A stretch of 64,000 nt of DNA from Undaria pinnatifida (Eukaryota > Sar > Phaeophyceae > Laminariales > Alariaceae). Below the pieces are notes generated by a model. The model was not told the DNA's origin, did no database searches, and saw only the letters and a program-made list of their open reading frames with translations. Both the position numbers and the translations under genes were made by a program. The stretch spans positions 7,887,147 through 7,951,146 of the forward strand of contig JABAKD010000023.1 of the NCBI GenBank assembly GCA_012845835.1. Reading direction: 5' to 3'. How positions within the stretch are numbered: position 1 is the stretch's first letter; each line of letters opens with the position of its first letter. Below, one piece after another: positions 24,401-36,400 of the stretch.

Positions 24401-27400
24401 TGTTGAGAGTGCGGGGCGGCGTTGTCTCCTTTTTCGTTTCGCACACGGTGATGCCTGTTGTTTTGAAAACGGTCACAATGACAGTCATCTTCGCAAGGTC
24501 TTCCTTTGATTTACACACAACGCCTGCATCGTTGGCCTACAGCATACCACGGACTGGCCTCCGTACATGTGCCAGTGGTTCAATCTCCAACCCGCCCTCC
24601 CCGAAGTCCTCCTCGAGGTGCACCAAGTCCTCAAAAGATATTGGTCCTCACTGCAACTTAGCGGAACGGACTGTATCGCTGTGCGGCGAAAAATTCATTG
24701 CGAAGAAGCGGCGACAGTACACATTCCTGCCACAATCCCTGAATGGCGTCATGGTATTCATAGTGTTCACCGTCATCCATACGCACGCGAGCTCGCATGC
24801 TTTCGTGGAACTGGCCAACAACGGAAAATATTTTCTCGGATACGCATTCCAACAACACACTCAACATTACGGAATATTTTTTTGTCATAAATATGTTGAT
24901 CAATCAGCAGGCTCGGCGTAGATGAGATGGGCAACAGCCCTGGGTTCAGTCAAGGGCGCAAGCAGTACCGCGCAACCCGTGCGAGCCCCCTCCACAGTAA
25001 AGTGCGGTCCTACACTATCCAGCCCGCGATCAAGGGGGTGCTGTGTGTTGTTTTTGTTGTACATGGATGATAGTTTTTGCTTTTTCGGGAGAAGCGAGCG
25101 TGGGCCGCATTAAATTTGTTTTGTCACAGCAATGTGGAGGTAAAGCGCGGACTCTAATAACGCAAGACGACTGTGAGACAGGCACACTCCACACAGACAA
25201 AGCACAGACAGTGGGCGCCCATGCCCACGCCGAGCACGCCATTTCTGCAGGCCTGTGGCATGGCCTGCACCATGGATTCCACATATTATTTTTTTTATAT
25301 ACGTGACATCATCGACCGATCGCTTCCTGCTTTGGGTGGATAACGACCAATGACGGCGATTAGCCCATTTGTGGTCTATTCAACGACTGGGTACAGATTA
25401 AATCTGGCTTTTGATTACGTTCGTGGGAATAAAAAACATTTGAATTTTTGAAGAAAATATGGGCATGCGTTGGCTTTCGCGTCTACTCAAGAAGGTCGCG
25501 CGGGAGGTGGATCTCAAGAGGCTGCTGTGACGATGGCGCCATGGCGTCGTTGCTGTTGACGACCACGTTCTCATGCACAAGTATCGAGCACGCGGATGAC
25601 GTACCAGGAACGATGTTGACCGTTATTGGCCAGTTCCACGAAAGCATGCGAGCTCGCGTGCGTATGGATGACGGTGAACACTTTACGAATACCATGACGT
25701 CACTCAGGGATTGCGGCAAGGATGTGTACTGTCACCTCTTCTTCGCAATGAATTTTTCGCCGCACAGCGATACAGTCCGTTCCGCTAAGTTGCAGTGAGG
25801 ACCCAGATCTTTTGAGGACTTGGTGCACCTCGAGGAGGACTTCGGGGAGGGCGGGTTGGAGGTTAAACCACTGGCACATGTACGGCGGCCAGTCTGTGGT
25901 ATGCTGTACGCCAACGATGCAGGCGTTGTTCGTAAATCAAAGGAAGACCTTGCAAAGATGATTGTCATTGTGACCGTTTTCGAATCAGCAGGCCTCACCG
26001 TGTGCGAAACGAAAAAGGAGACAACGCCGCCCCGCACTCTCAACAAGGTTCTCCCGGCCCCATCGCGTGTTATCGAAGCGGTGGGCCAGAGGTATGTATG
26101 CAGACGATGCATTTTCTGTGCCTGGGCGCACTCTTATCAACGAAAGCGCCGACATTACGCCATGAATTATCGACGGATGTCACTCGCGTGGGCATGCTAC
26201 GATCGTTTCAAGCGGGGCATTCTACGATTGTTTCAAGCGTGAGCTGTACGAAATGGAAGATGCTTCGTTCATACTAAAGGTGCGCCTGCTAAGGACCGCG
26301 GTGATTGACACCCTGCTGTAGGGGCGTGTGGCTCGGAATCTCTGCCAGGGGCACTTTGCTGACCTATGAACGGCACACTAACACCTCCTGCTAACCGATT
26401 TGGGCTCCCAGCGCCGACAACGCACCGACCACCATATATCAACCGCCAAGACCCTCAACACAATGTGAAAGCGTTGAGACGACCACGCAAAAGCCACCTC
26501 CTCTTTGCGGGCGCCGTACAAAGGACGACAACTGAGCGGCTGACTCATCGGTTGATGTTCGGGACGATGGTTGATGTGGGTAAAACCCGGGACCAAGCGG
26601 ACCAGAAAAGAACTGGGCCCAAGCTGTAGCAGACGATATCAAAGCATTCAACGGACAACCCCGCTTTGCTGTTAGGAGTAAAGAGTGTGCTATGGTCCAG
26701 GGGCGGCTAAGAGGAGTGGAAACTGGTACCGGGGGGTCGTCGACGTGGCGGGCCGCTTCATGGCGAAATGGCATAGGACCGAGGCGGATAAGAGCTGGCT
26801 AATCCACGCAACAGTGGACACCAAGAACAGCAACAAGGGTAAACTTGAGGGAGTTGGGGGGGGGGGGGGACCGATACAGCTGTGGACGAACGCCGAATCG
26901 AAATGGCACATGGTGTGGCAAGCTACCGGTTTGACTATTTTGTGGAGCGTGTTGAAGTACTATGGTATAGCTCTAAACAATACAGTTAGCGGTAATGTTT
27001 TCCTTTGTTTGTATTCATCGAGATCAAACGGGGAAGCGCGAACGCGGCAGTAATGCCATTTACTTGTTATCTTGCTTGCTTTGATCGTTTTCAGCTGTTG
27101 CCTTTTTTTCTCTCCTTGTTTCCTTGATATCCCTCCCCGCCGGCCTTAGGCCGGCATCTTGCTCTTCTTCCTGTTGTTTCGTCCGTGCAACGGTTAGCTG
27201 TTTCCCTTCACCAGCATGTAGGTTGTTTCTCTTGCAGCCGTTCTGGCTTTCTTGCATCTCTCGTTCTTCAGAGCCCCTCCCTGGCGTTTTCTTTGTCAAG
27301 TTTCAATGTTTTCCTTATATTATGGTCTCGCTCGTTTTGTTTTGCGTCGTGCCCGGTACGCCGGCATTTCACTTGCTTCATTAGACTATCTACGTTGATT

Positions 27401-30400
27401 CCGTATTTATTTGTTGAGGTTGTTGTCTTCTACCCTGTCTCACATCTACTTTATACTGTATTTCTCTAGGATAAATAATAAGCACGGACGCCGGGTGTAC
27501 TCAACACACATAACAAACAATCTTCTGGTCATGCTACCGGCTGTGCTGTACCTGGTGGTATATTTTTTATGATCTGGGAAAGTTTAGATTAGGAGTATGG
27601 ACAAGAGGTACTGTTGCAGAACAGAAAATTGCACCGCAGCAAACATCACGGCAGGGTATCAGTACACACGGCAGGGAGCCCAGCGACCGGTTCCTACCCT
27701 CGACGCTGACTACCGACCGCGTACAGGCTGCTGTGCTGCGGCTGCTACTGCTGCTGCTGTGTGGGAGACTGCGGCGCGACTTTCTGACACTCTCTCGTGG
27801 GTTGATGATGTGCTCAACTAACTGCTGTTGATGATGTGCTCAACTGCTGTTGATGATGTGCTCAACTGCTGGGAACAAAACAAAACGGTTTGAAGGCTCT
27901 GACGACAATGATGTTTGATGTATGTGGAGAATGTGGTTGGATTGGGTTTCATGCGAGAGGAGGGCGAGACGGGACAGAGACTAAAAACAATATGAAACGA
28001 TTTTGAAGTGCACACCTAAGACGGGTCATCGATTACCACGTCATGATGAACAGCAGCAGTAGATATATAAAGGCAAGATCTGTGTTGCCGATTTCGTCGG
28101 TCTTGTTTGTAACATCAATAAATGATGAAACTCTCGAGTGTTTCCCTGACCGCTCCTCCTGGTCATCCGGGCGACGTCTCGCGAGCCAAAAAACATCTGG
28201 ATGGATCGTCTAGCCGAAGACCAACCGTTGCATCTGTGCCGTCCTTCTTGCAATACCGGAAGTGGCCGATACACCGACGGTGTAACATGGGAAACGGCCG
28301 CGCAAGAGGGACACAAGGAGGGTTCCAAAGGAGGAAAGTCGAGGCTTCAAAACGATGGAGACCACCGGCTTCTTCAAGAGTGGAGACCGGCTGCCTCAGG
28401 GGTAGAGACGAGCTGCTTCAGGGTGAAGAAAGGCGCACCACCGTGTCTATGGTATGCCTTGCATGGTGTCGTCCTCCTGTCTTCCGATCTCCGAGCTTTT
28501 GAATTTCAAACTGTTCGCGGGTTTTCATGTTCCAGTGTGGCTTTTTGATTGTTGAACAGACTGCTCAAAATATTCAAAAACGCCGAAAGGCCGCTCTACT
28601 ACTGGTGTTGTTGGTGGGCTGCAAACAGGCTTTGCTGCGGGCCGGAGATGGGGCCGGCTGAGTCTTCCGCACCTGTGCCGTTGGCGTGGGTGAAGGACTC
28701 GTGGCGCGTTGCGTTTGTGTGTGGGCCACAGCTCGTCGGTCTCCAAAGAACGTGAGAAGAGCCTTCTGGTTTCGAAAATTGCTTGCTGGTTGCTGCGTGT
28801 TCGTAGCAAAGAGCTAAATTTGCGCCGCTTCGGGCACTCTTGATGACGCGTCAGCCTGTCTGCCGTGGGCAATCCCGCAGATCGTCCACCAGGAACCTGG
28901 CAGCCTCTTCGGGGGGGTGCTTGGGTGTTGAGGATGCCTTCTGGTGTGCCCGGGATGCCCTGTGGAAGATGATGTGTGCCTCGATGTGTTGGTGTCCTGG
29001 CTGGCTGGTCGATTGTTCAATTTTTTTATATGGGATTCTACTATGCTTTTTTTTCCTCTCAAACTGGGCCATGACCCTACATTAACCAAGTTGTTATTTT
29101 CTCGATTTTTCTCCCCCCACAGCCGAAATTACGATTCAAAATCCCTAAAGCGAGTAGCTTTATGGAGTTTCGTCCCGTTCCCGTGCAAATATCGTTGTCC
29201 CCGTGCCACCCATATAGCTTCCGTGGGAAAAACAACTACGTTCCCAATCCCGCCCACATCGTTCTAGTAGTGTGGAAGTTAAGATTTCCCGTTCCCTCAT
29301 CCAAACGTTTTCCCCATGAAATTGTCTTTTACCAATATGAATACGAATGTTTTCCGTTCCCCAACCCATGAATTCCCGAAGAGACGTGGATTGTCCGAAC
29401 ATTCCGCAGGGCTACATCCCCCACGCCAATGCTGTCGAAGGGACTCAATATGAGCTACTTGCATTAGGGATTTTGAATCGTCATTTGGTCTGTGGGGGGA
29501 AGAAAGTGAAGAAAATCATAACCTGGTTAATGTAGGGTGTTGGCGCATTTTGCGAGGAAAAAAAAACATGAGTAGAATCCCACATAAAAAAAAATGAACG
29601 GACGACCAGGCAGCCAGGACACCAACACATCGAGGCACACATCGTCTTTCACAGGGCATCCCGGACACACCAGACGGCATCTACAGCACTCAAGCACTCT
29701 CCCGAAGAGGCTGCCAGGTTCGTAGAGGACGCCCTGCGGGATTTCCCACGGCAGACATGCTGACGCGTCATCAAGAGTGCCCGAAGCGGCGCAAACTTCG
29801 CTCTTTGCTACGAACACGTAGCAGCCAGCGAGTAATTTTCGAAATCAGAAGGCTTCTCACGTTCTTCGGAGACCGACGAGCTGTGGCCCACACACAAACG
29901 CAACGCGCCACAAGTGCTCCACCCACGCCAACGCCACAGGTGCGGAAGACTCAATCGGCCCCATCCCTGGCCCGCAGCAAAGCCTGTTTGCAGCCCACCA
30001 AGAACAGCAGTAAGTAGTAGTGTGCGGCCTTACGGCGTTTTTGAATATTTTGAGCAGTCTGCTCAAGAATCAAAAAGCCACACCCGTACATGAAAAAAAC
30101 CTGCGATCACTTTGAATTTCAAAAGCTTGGAGATCGAAAGACAGGACGACACCAAGCAAGACAGACAAAAGACACGGTGCGTCCTTCTTCATCCGGGAGC
30201 AGCCCGTCTCCCCTCCTGAGGCAGCCGGTCTCCACTCTTGAAGAAGCCGGTCGCCACCTTTTCGAAGCCTCGAGTTACCGTCTCAAACGCTCCTTTGTGT
30301 CCTTCTGCGCGGCCGTTTCCCATGTTACACCATCGGTGTCTCGGCCACTTCCGGGCTTTCAATGTGGACGGCACAGATGCAACCCTTGGTCTCCGACTAG

Positions 30401-33400
30401 ACGATCGAGCAAGAATTTTGTGGTTCGCGAGACATCGCCCGGATGACCAGGATTGCTCCCAGAAGCACTCGAGAGTTTCATAATTTATTGATTTTACACA
30501 CAAGATCGACAAGATCGGGAATACATATCTTTCCTTTAAATAGCTAGTTTACTGCTGCTGTACATCATGACGTGCTACTTGATGACCCGTGCTAGGTGTG
30601 CACTTCTAAATCGTTTATTACATATACACAACTCGTAATACGCGCGATCAGAGTATCACACGCAGCTTGCAAAGATGAGTTCTGACGAGATCTTCGATCT
30701 CACAGCTGGAGTGTATTTTCATTTTTTATAATACATTCTCTCTGTCCTGTCTCCCCTTGCTCTGGCATGAAACCCAATCCAACCAAATTCCGCATAAATG
30801 AAACACATTATCATCAGAGCCTTCAAACCGTTGATTTTTGTTCCCAGCAGTTGAGCACATCATCAACAGCAGTTGGGCACATTATCAACAGCAGTTGAGC
30901 ACAGAGTAAAACGTGAGAGTGACAGAAAATCGCGCCACAAAGCAGCATCAACACAGCAGCCTCTACGCATTCAGTAGTTTGCGTCGAGGGTAGGAACCGG
31001 TCGGTGGGCTCTCTGCCATGTATACTGATACCCTGCCGTGATGTTTGCTGCGGTGCGATTCTCCGTTCTGCAACAATAACTCCAATTCATACTCATAAGA
31101 AACTTCCCAGAATCATAAAAAAAATACTACTGCAGCATAGCCGGTAGCATGACGAGAAGATTGCTTGTTACGTGTGTGGAGTACACCCGGCGTCCGTGCC
31201 TATTATTCATCCTAAAGACACACAAAGCGTGCGTTAGACAGGGCAAACCAACCAATTGAAATGATTAATAACATAAAGCGAGTGAAATGCCGGCGTACCG
31301 GGCACAACAGAACAACAAAACGAGCGAGACCATAACATAAGAATAAAATGGAAACTAAAAAAGAAAACACCAAGGGCTCTGAAGAATGTGTTGCAAGAAA
31401 GCCAGACCAGCTGCAAGCGGAACGCGCGCGGGAGGTGGTGAATCTCAAGAGACTGCTGTGATGGTGGCGTCATGGTGTCGTTCCTGTCGACGGCCATGTT
31501 CTTATGCACAAATATCGAGCAAACGGATGACGCCGCAGAAGCTCTCGTGTAGGAAAAGTACGGTACGAGGTGCCTGCTTGAATATTTGCGCCGCCGAGCT
31601 GAAGCCGCTTGCCGGTGCTCGACAGATCGGCGCCACCGGGCAAGCAGAGGACCTCCCAGGAAAGATCGTGGCATATGGCGAGAGTAAAGAGATCTTGCAA
31701 GGAGGCGCGTGTGAACCGCGGGCGCATGCGCCACACTGGGCGACGAAGGCGCAGTATGCTTCAGCTCTTCGGTCACGGCGATAATTGCGAAACCATTTCA
31801 GCCATGCCATCGAGGGTGTAGACTGCTACATCTCCCCCGTCGAAGCTGACAACAGATCAATGTGATGGAAACGATGTTCACTCGAATGGGCAAGACGTGC
31901 CACGTATAGGCGACCCAGACTCCGATTTAATCGTACTCGGGATGAGCCTGGTTCTCTAAAAGAAGACGCACCGTATCTCTGGTCTACCTTGCTTGTCGTC
32001 CTGTCTTCCAACCTCCAAGCTTTTGAAATTCGAACTGTTCACGGGTTTTCACGTACGGGTGTGGCTTTTCGATTCTTGAGCAGACTGCTCAAAATATTCA
32101 ACAACGCCGAAAGGCCACTCTACTGCGCTACTGTTGGTGGGCTGAAAACAGGAGTTGCTGCATGCCAGGGGTAGAGCCGGGAGAGTCTTCCGCACCTGTG
32201 GCGTTGCCGTGGATGGCGCGTTTGTGGCGCGTTGCGTTTTTGTGTGGGCCACAGCTCGTCGGTCTCCAACGAACGTGAGACGAGCCTTCTGATTTCGAAA
32301 ATTGTTTGCTTGCTGCTACGTGTTTGTAGCAAAGAGCTAAATTTGCGCCGCTTCGGGCACTCTTGATGACGCGTCAGCATATCTGCCGTGGGAAATCCCG
32401 CAGAGCGTCCTCTACGAACCTGGCAGCCTCTTCGGGAGAGTGCTTGAGTGTTGTGGATGCCATCTGGTGTGTCCGGGATGCCCTGTGGAAGATTATGTGT
32501 GCCTCGATGTGTTGGTGTCCTGGCTGCCTGGTCGTTCGTTTATTTTTTTCATGTGGGATTCTACTCATGTTTTTTTTCCCTCGCAAACTGGGCTAACACC
32601 CTACATTAACCAAGTTATGATTTTGTCGATTCCCCCCCCCCCCACAGACCAAATGACGATTCAAAATCCCTAAAGCGAGTAGCTTATATCGTCGGCATGC
32701 CTGTGCTTCCAGCTGTTGTTGTTGGTTTTATTACTTTTACCTGTTATCTTCTAGACAACCCAATACCTAGTCACAGGCTGGTGTGATATCCCTCCTTCTC
32801 CCGCCCGGTGCGCGTCTTCAACCTCTTATCGCGCAGCGAGTGTAGCCCTCCCACTGCTTGTCGATTGTCCTCCAGGTGTTTTAACACACACCCTTAACAA
32901 CAAAGATTTCGGCCAGAGAGCTGCTTAAAAAAAAGCTGCGCACGATTTCAAACCCTTCTGAATTTCTGCCCCTGCGGCTGTTTGCGGGCTGTTTCGGCTG
33001 CCCTGTTTACCGAGAAAACTTCCCGAAGGCATGGGAGACGACTGCTATTCGATCTACCAAGATGGGTCCCCGCGCACCGGGCGCACCTTTCCCACTTGAT
33101 TTCCTTCCTCGCTTGACCAAAACCATCGACTAAGAACTTTTTTTGCGGCGGGTTCAGTATGTTCTCGTTCATCGAAACAGAGAGGCTTTGTGACAGATTT
33201 CTGTGGACGACGCGGCAACACTTAGAATGAAAGCGATCCTAAGGCCATTCTCGCCAGCATCCGCCCCACCTGAATGGGAATAGGGTGGATTTCGATACTC
33301 TCTGGGTTTTCGGGTCTACCGTAACCAACAATCGTGGGGACAGACCGGGTGCTTAGGACCCGGTCTATAGGTCACACATACACCAGGTCTATTCATGGGT

Positions 33401-36400
33401 TATGACCTCCATCGATATGTTGTGTTGTTATTGGTACTTGCTGCTGCAGGAGCTCATAAAATCGCTTATCGGCTATCAACTCGTCTGTAGCAATATAAGC
33501 GCACTACGTAGTATATGCAGTTCATTCTTAGCAGTAGCATAGACTACTACAGCACTGTGCGCACGTGCATACTTGGTAGGCAGGCGAGGCACCCAGCAGT
33601 GAACATTCCATAGTCTGCGAGGTAGTTCTTAAATCGTGAATTGTTCGGCGGCATTTTAACGCGTAAGAACGTTTCATAAATATTGTGCTGGTCTTACAGT
33701 CGGGAGCGTCGATCAGACAGCCGGTAGATTTGTCACACCACAGCGTCGCAACCTCCACGAGCAAGCACCCAGGGAACAACGCCGTTGGTCGGTCAGTACA
33801 ATGATCCATACGTTACATCTAGCCGTCGCATTTGCATTGTGCCGATCTGGGTCGAGGGTGATATAGCCTCCCCTCGCCCACAATCGTGTCTCGTCTTTGA
33901 ATATTCTCAAAGAGGGCAGCATCTTTTGACATTATACATTTGCGCCAGACGGGGTTAACGAGCCCGCTTCATTACGGCTCGCAACAACCCCGGGGACTAG
34001 CACGCCCCCCTCCTTGCCACGTGATGATACTCATCTAGCATGGATCGGGTCGGGTCGGGTCGGGTCGGGTCGGGTCGGATTGGGTCTGGTCGGGTCAGGT
34101 CGGGTCGGGTCGGGTCGGGTCGGGTCGGGTCGGGTCGGGTCGGGTCGGGTCGGGTCGGGTCGGATCGGGTCGGGTCGGATCGGGTCGGGTCAAGTGGGAT
34201 CTGTTATATCCTCACGAGCCGGGTCAGGTCTGGTCTGGAGGGTACACATCAGCACGGGTCGAATCGAGTCAGGTCAGGGGCGCTCTGGTCATGTGAACGC
34301 ATCTGACGCTTTCGCGGGTGGAATCAGGTCAGTTGGCAAGTGACCCGACCCGACCGGGCTAACGAGGTATGACACGACTCGTGGGTAGCCCTGGAAAATT
34401 TTCGATCTGCCTTCGTGAATTGTCACATGCCTTGACATAAACGCCTGCTTGTTTTTGCTTGCATCCTGCCCCTGCCTCCTACGTAGTTCATTCCGGAGTT
34501 TACCAAGCTCGCCAAAAGGCGAATCAAAGAACTTGATGCCGATCTCCGCCAAATGCCGGAGACCTTCACCAACGACAGCCAGCGCTCGGAGGCTTTCCGG
34601 AATGTGGTTTCACAAGTTAGAGACCAGCTCAAGGACCTGCTGACCATCGGAAACGACGAGAAGATAACTGCCGATGAAGTCTTAAACGTCGTGCCGCAAG
34701 TTACTACGGTCTACAGAGCATATTCGACCGACGCACTCCAGGTTTGTTATCTACATATACGCACGTAAGCACGCACCCACGGACGCACGCACGCGCACGC
34801 ACACACGCACACACGCACGAACACACGCACGCACGCACGCATGCACACACGCGGATCGATGTCTCTTACGCATATGTCTGTATGCATGTCTTGAAACTCG
34901 ATGTACACAATACCGGCACCCCACTGAACTGCAGTTATGCCCATGTGCGCGTCAGGCCGGCGCCCAATTCTTCGATACAGTAGTGGGCCCTCTCTGGTGC
35001 CGGTTGCCCAGTGTAGTGTCTGTTGAATCACTTTGCGCTGATGGGGAACAATAACTAGTGGGGGTACACACGGAGTATAGTGTTGGTGTTTCCCTCTCTA
35101 GCGCACACAACCGGCATACTAGAGCGACATCAACCACTGGATTGCAGATACAGTACCAGACAAACCCAATAAGAACACGCGCGCTACGAGAGAGGTAACC
35201 CCTTCTCCGTCAAGCGATATGTATTTTGAACGTAGAATGTGTGTCTTGACTACCCAATACCTCATGGGAATGCCCTTCGCATTTGGAAATTTGACACGTG
35301 CTATGGTAGAGGTGTAGCGTGCTTCTCCGTTTTCCCGTCGCGCCTCAAATGAAGACCTCTAAATGAAGCTCCCCCGAAATCACCTTTTCAATAAGCTGAA
35401 AATGTAACCCGGTTTCAAGCAGGCCCATGGGCTGGATTTATGTGGAGTGCGAGCCTGTTCTACGGTAGCCCCCCCCCCCCCCCCCCCCCCCCCCCGACTT
35501 TTCTTTTGCGAAACCGCCGGTTTTGAAACCAGCTCCCTCGCGTAACGCCTGAAATACAGTGCTCCTTGCCACGCCGACGCCATCGTTCGATAGTCCATTG
35601 CAAACAAGAAAGTGTGTGTGAAGATTGTAGCTTTTGCATATCATACTTCATCGTGTGCTAAGCGGCCATGAGACGGCCGTTAAAGAAAAATCGCTGTTTT
35701 TTGAGGGGGGGCTATCGTAGAGTCAGTCGTGCAACTAAGTCGTTCTACGGTAACCACCCCCAACGATTCTTTAAAGAAGTCGCCGGTTTCAAAACCAGCT
35801 CCCGGTCGTATCGCCAGAAATACGGTGTCCCTCGAACCCCGATGACATCGGTCGATAAACCTTTACGCACACAAAAAATATGTGCGGTTACATTTTATTC
35901 AAAAGTAGAGTATCTTTCCTCGTGTCGAGCAGGCATGGAACGTTCGATGAAGAAATTCGCTGGGTATGGGGGAGGGGGCTATCGTAGAATCCGCCACATC
36001 TACGGTAGTAGTAGCATTTGTGTTCGAATCTCTGGATACTAAGAACGGTGATGTCCAGCAGGCTGAATTTTTTTAATTGGACAAAAATGTCCTCGGGAGT
36101 CCCTGTATGTTGCAGCGCTAGCAGGTGTAGAACGCACACGGGCCCGCCTGTCACAAATAGGAAACCCTAGCGCCCGGGCCAGTCCGAATTTTCTGTTTCT
36201 TAAATGAGGTGACCACCAAGGCTACCGTAGGCCCGGCGTGCCGCCTTTTGTCACACCCGGATTTTTTCGCCGCTCGCTCGAGAAGGCCCTCTTGTGTACC
36301 TGACCGAAAACGATGCTTCAGGCGATATGTTTTTGGCGCAGCGTATCTAATCGTTCCTCTTGAACGGAGATCCATGTCGTGCACAATCGAAAACTCACCA

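Larger units (their letters stand above)
21389..29161. mobile_element. E1: 7.8-kb near-palindromic element with reverse-transcriptase remnants in both arms
   Basis: The left end AAGCTACTTGCATTAACGAT and the right end, read inward, AAGCTACTCGCTTTAGGGAT are inverted copies. The arms stay colinear for about 3.4 kb on each side, to about 24820 and 25620, leaving a spacer of roughly 0.8 kb. Shared arm features, outermost first: a CAGGACACCAACACATCGAG block, a TGAGCAGTCTGCTCA-like palindrome, GGTGTATCGGCCACTTCC, a GTGAAATGCCGGCGTACCGG-like block, the conserved tail of an RT-type ORF, and the RT palm. The reading direction is outward on both arms. Inner arm segments look identical or nearly so; outer parts differ by substitutions and indels. 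Confidence 0.85.

Noticed and set aside
21389-32686. Confident target-site duplications for E1 and E2
   Set aside because: Flanks are AT-rich, but I could not find an exact duplication directly at the ends.
33528-33922. Two adjacent minus-strand ORFs as a frameshifted transposase
   Set aside because: A single-base shift would join them, but no catalytic motif or family resemblance is visible.
34014-34343. Gly/Ser/Arg/Val repeat ORFs
   Set aside because: Direct translation of the GGGTC pentamer array.
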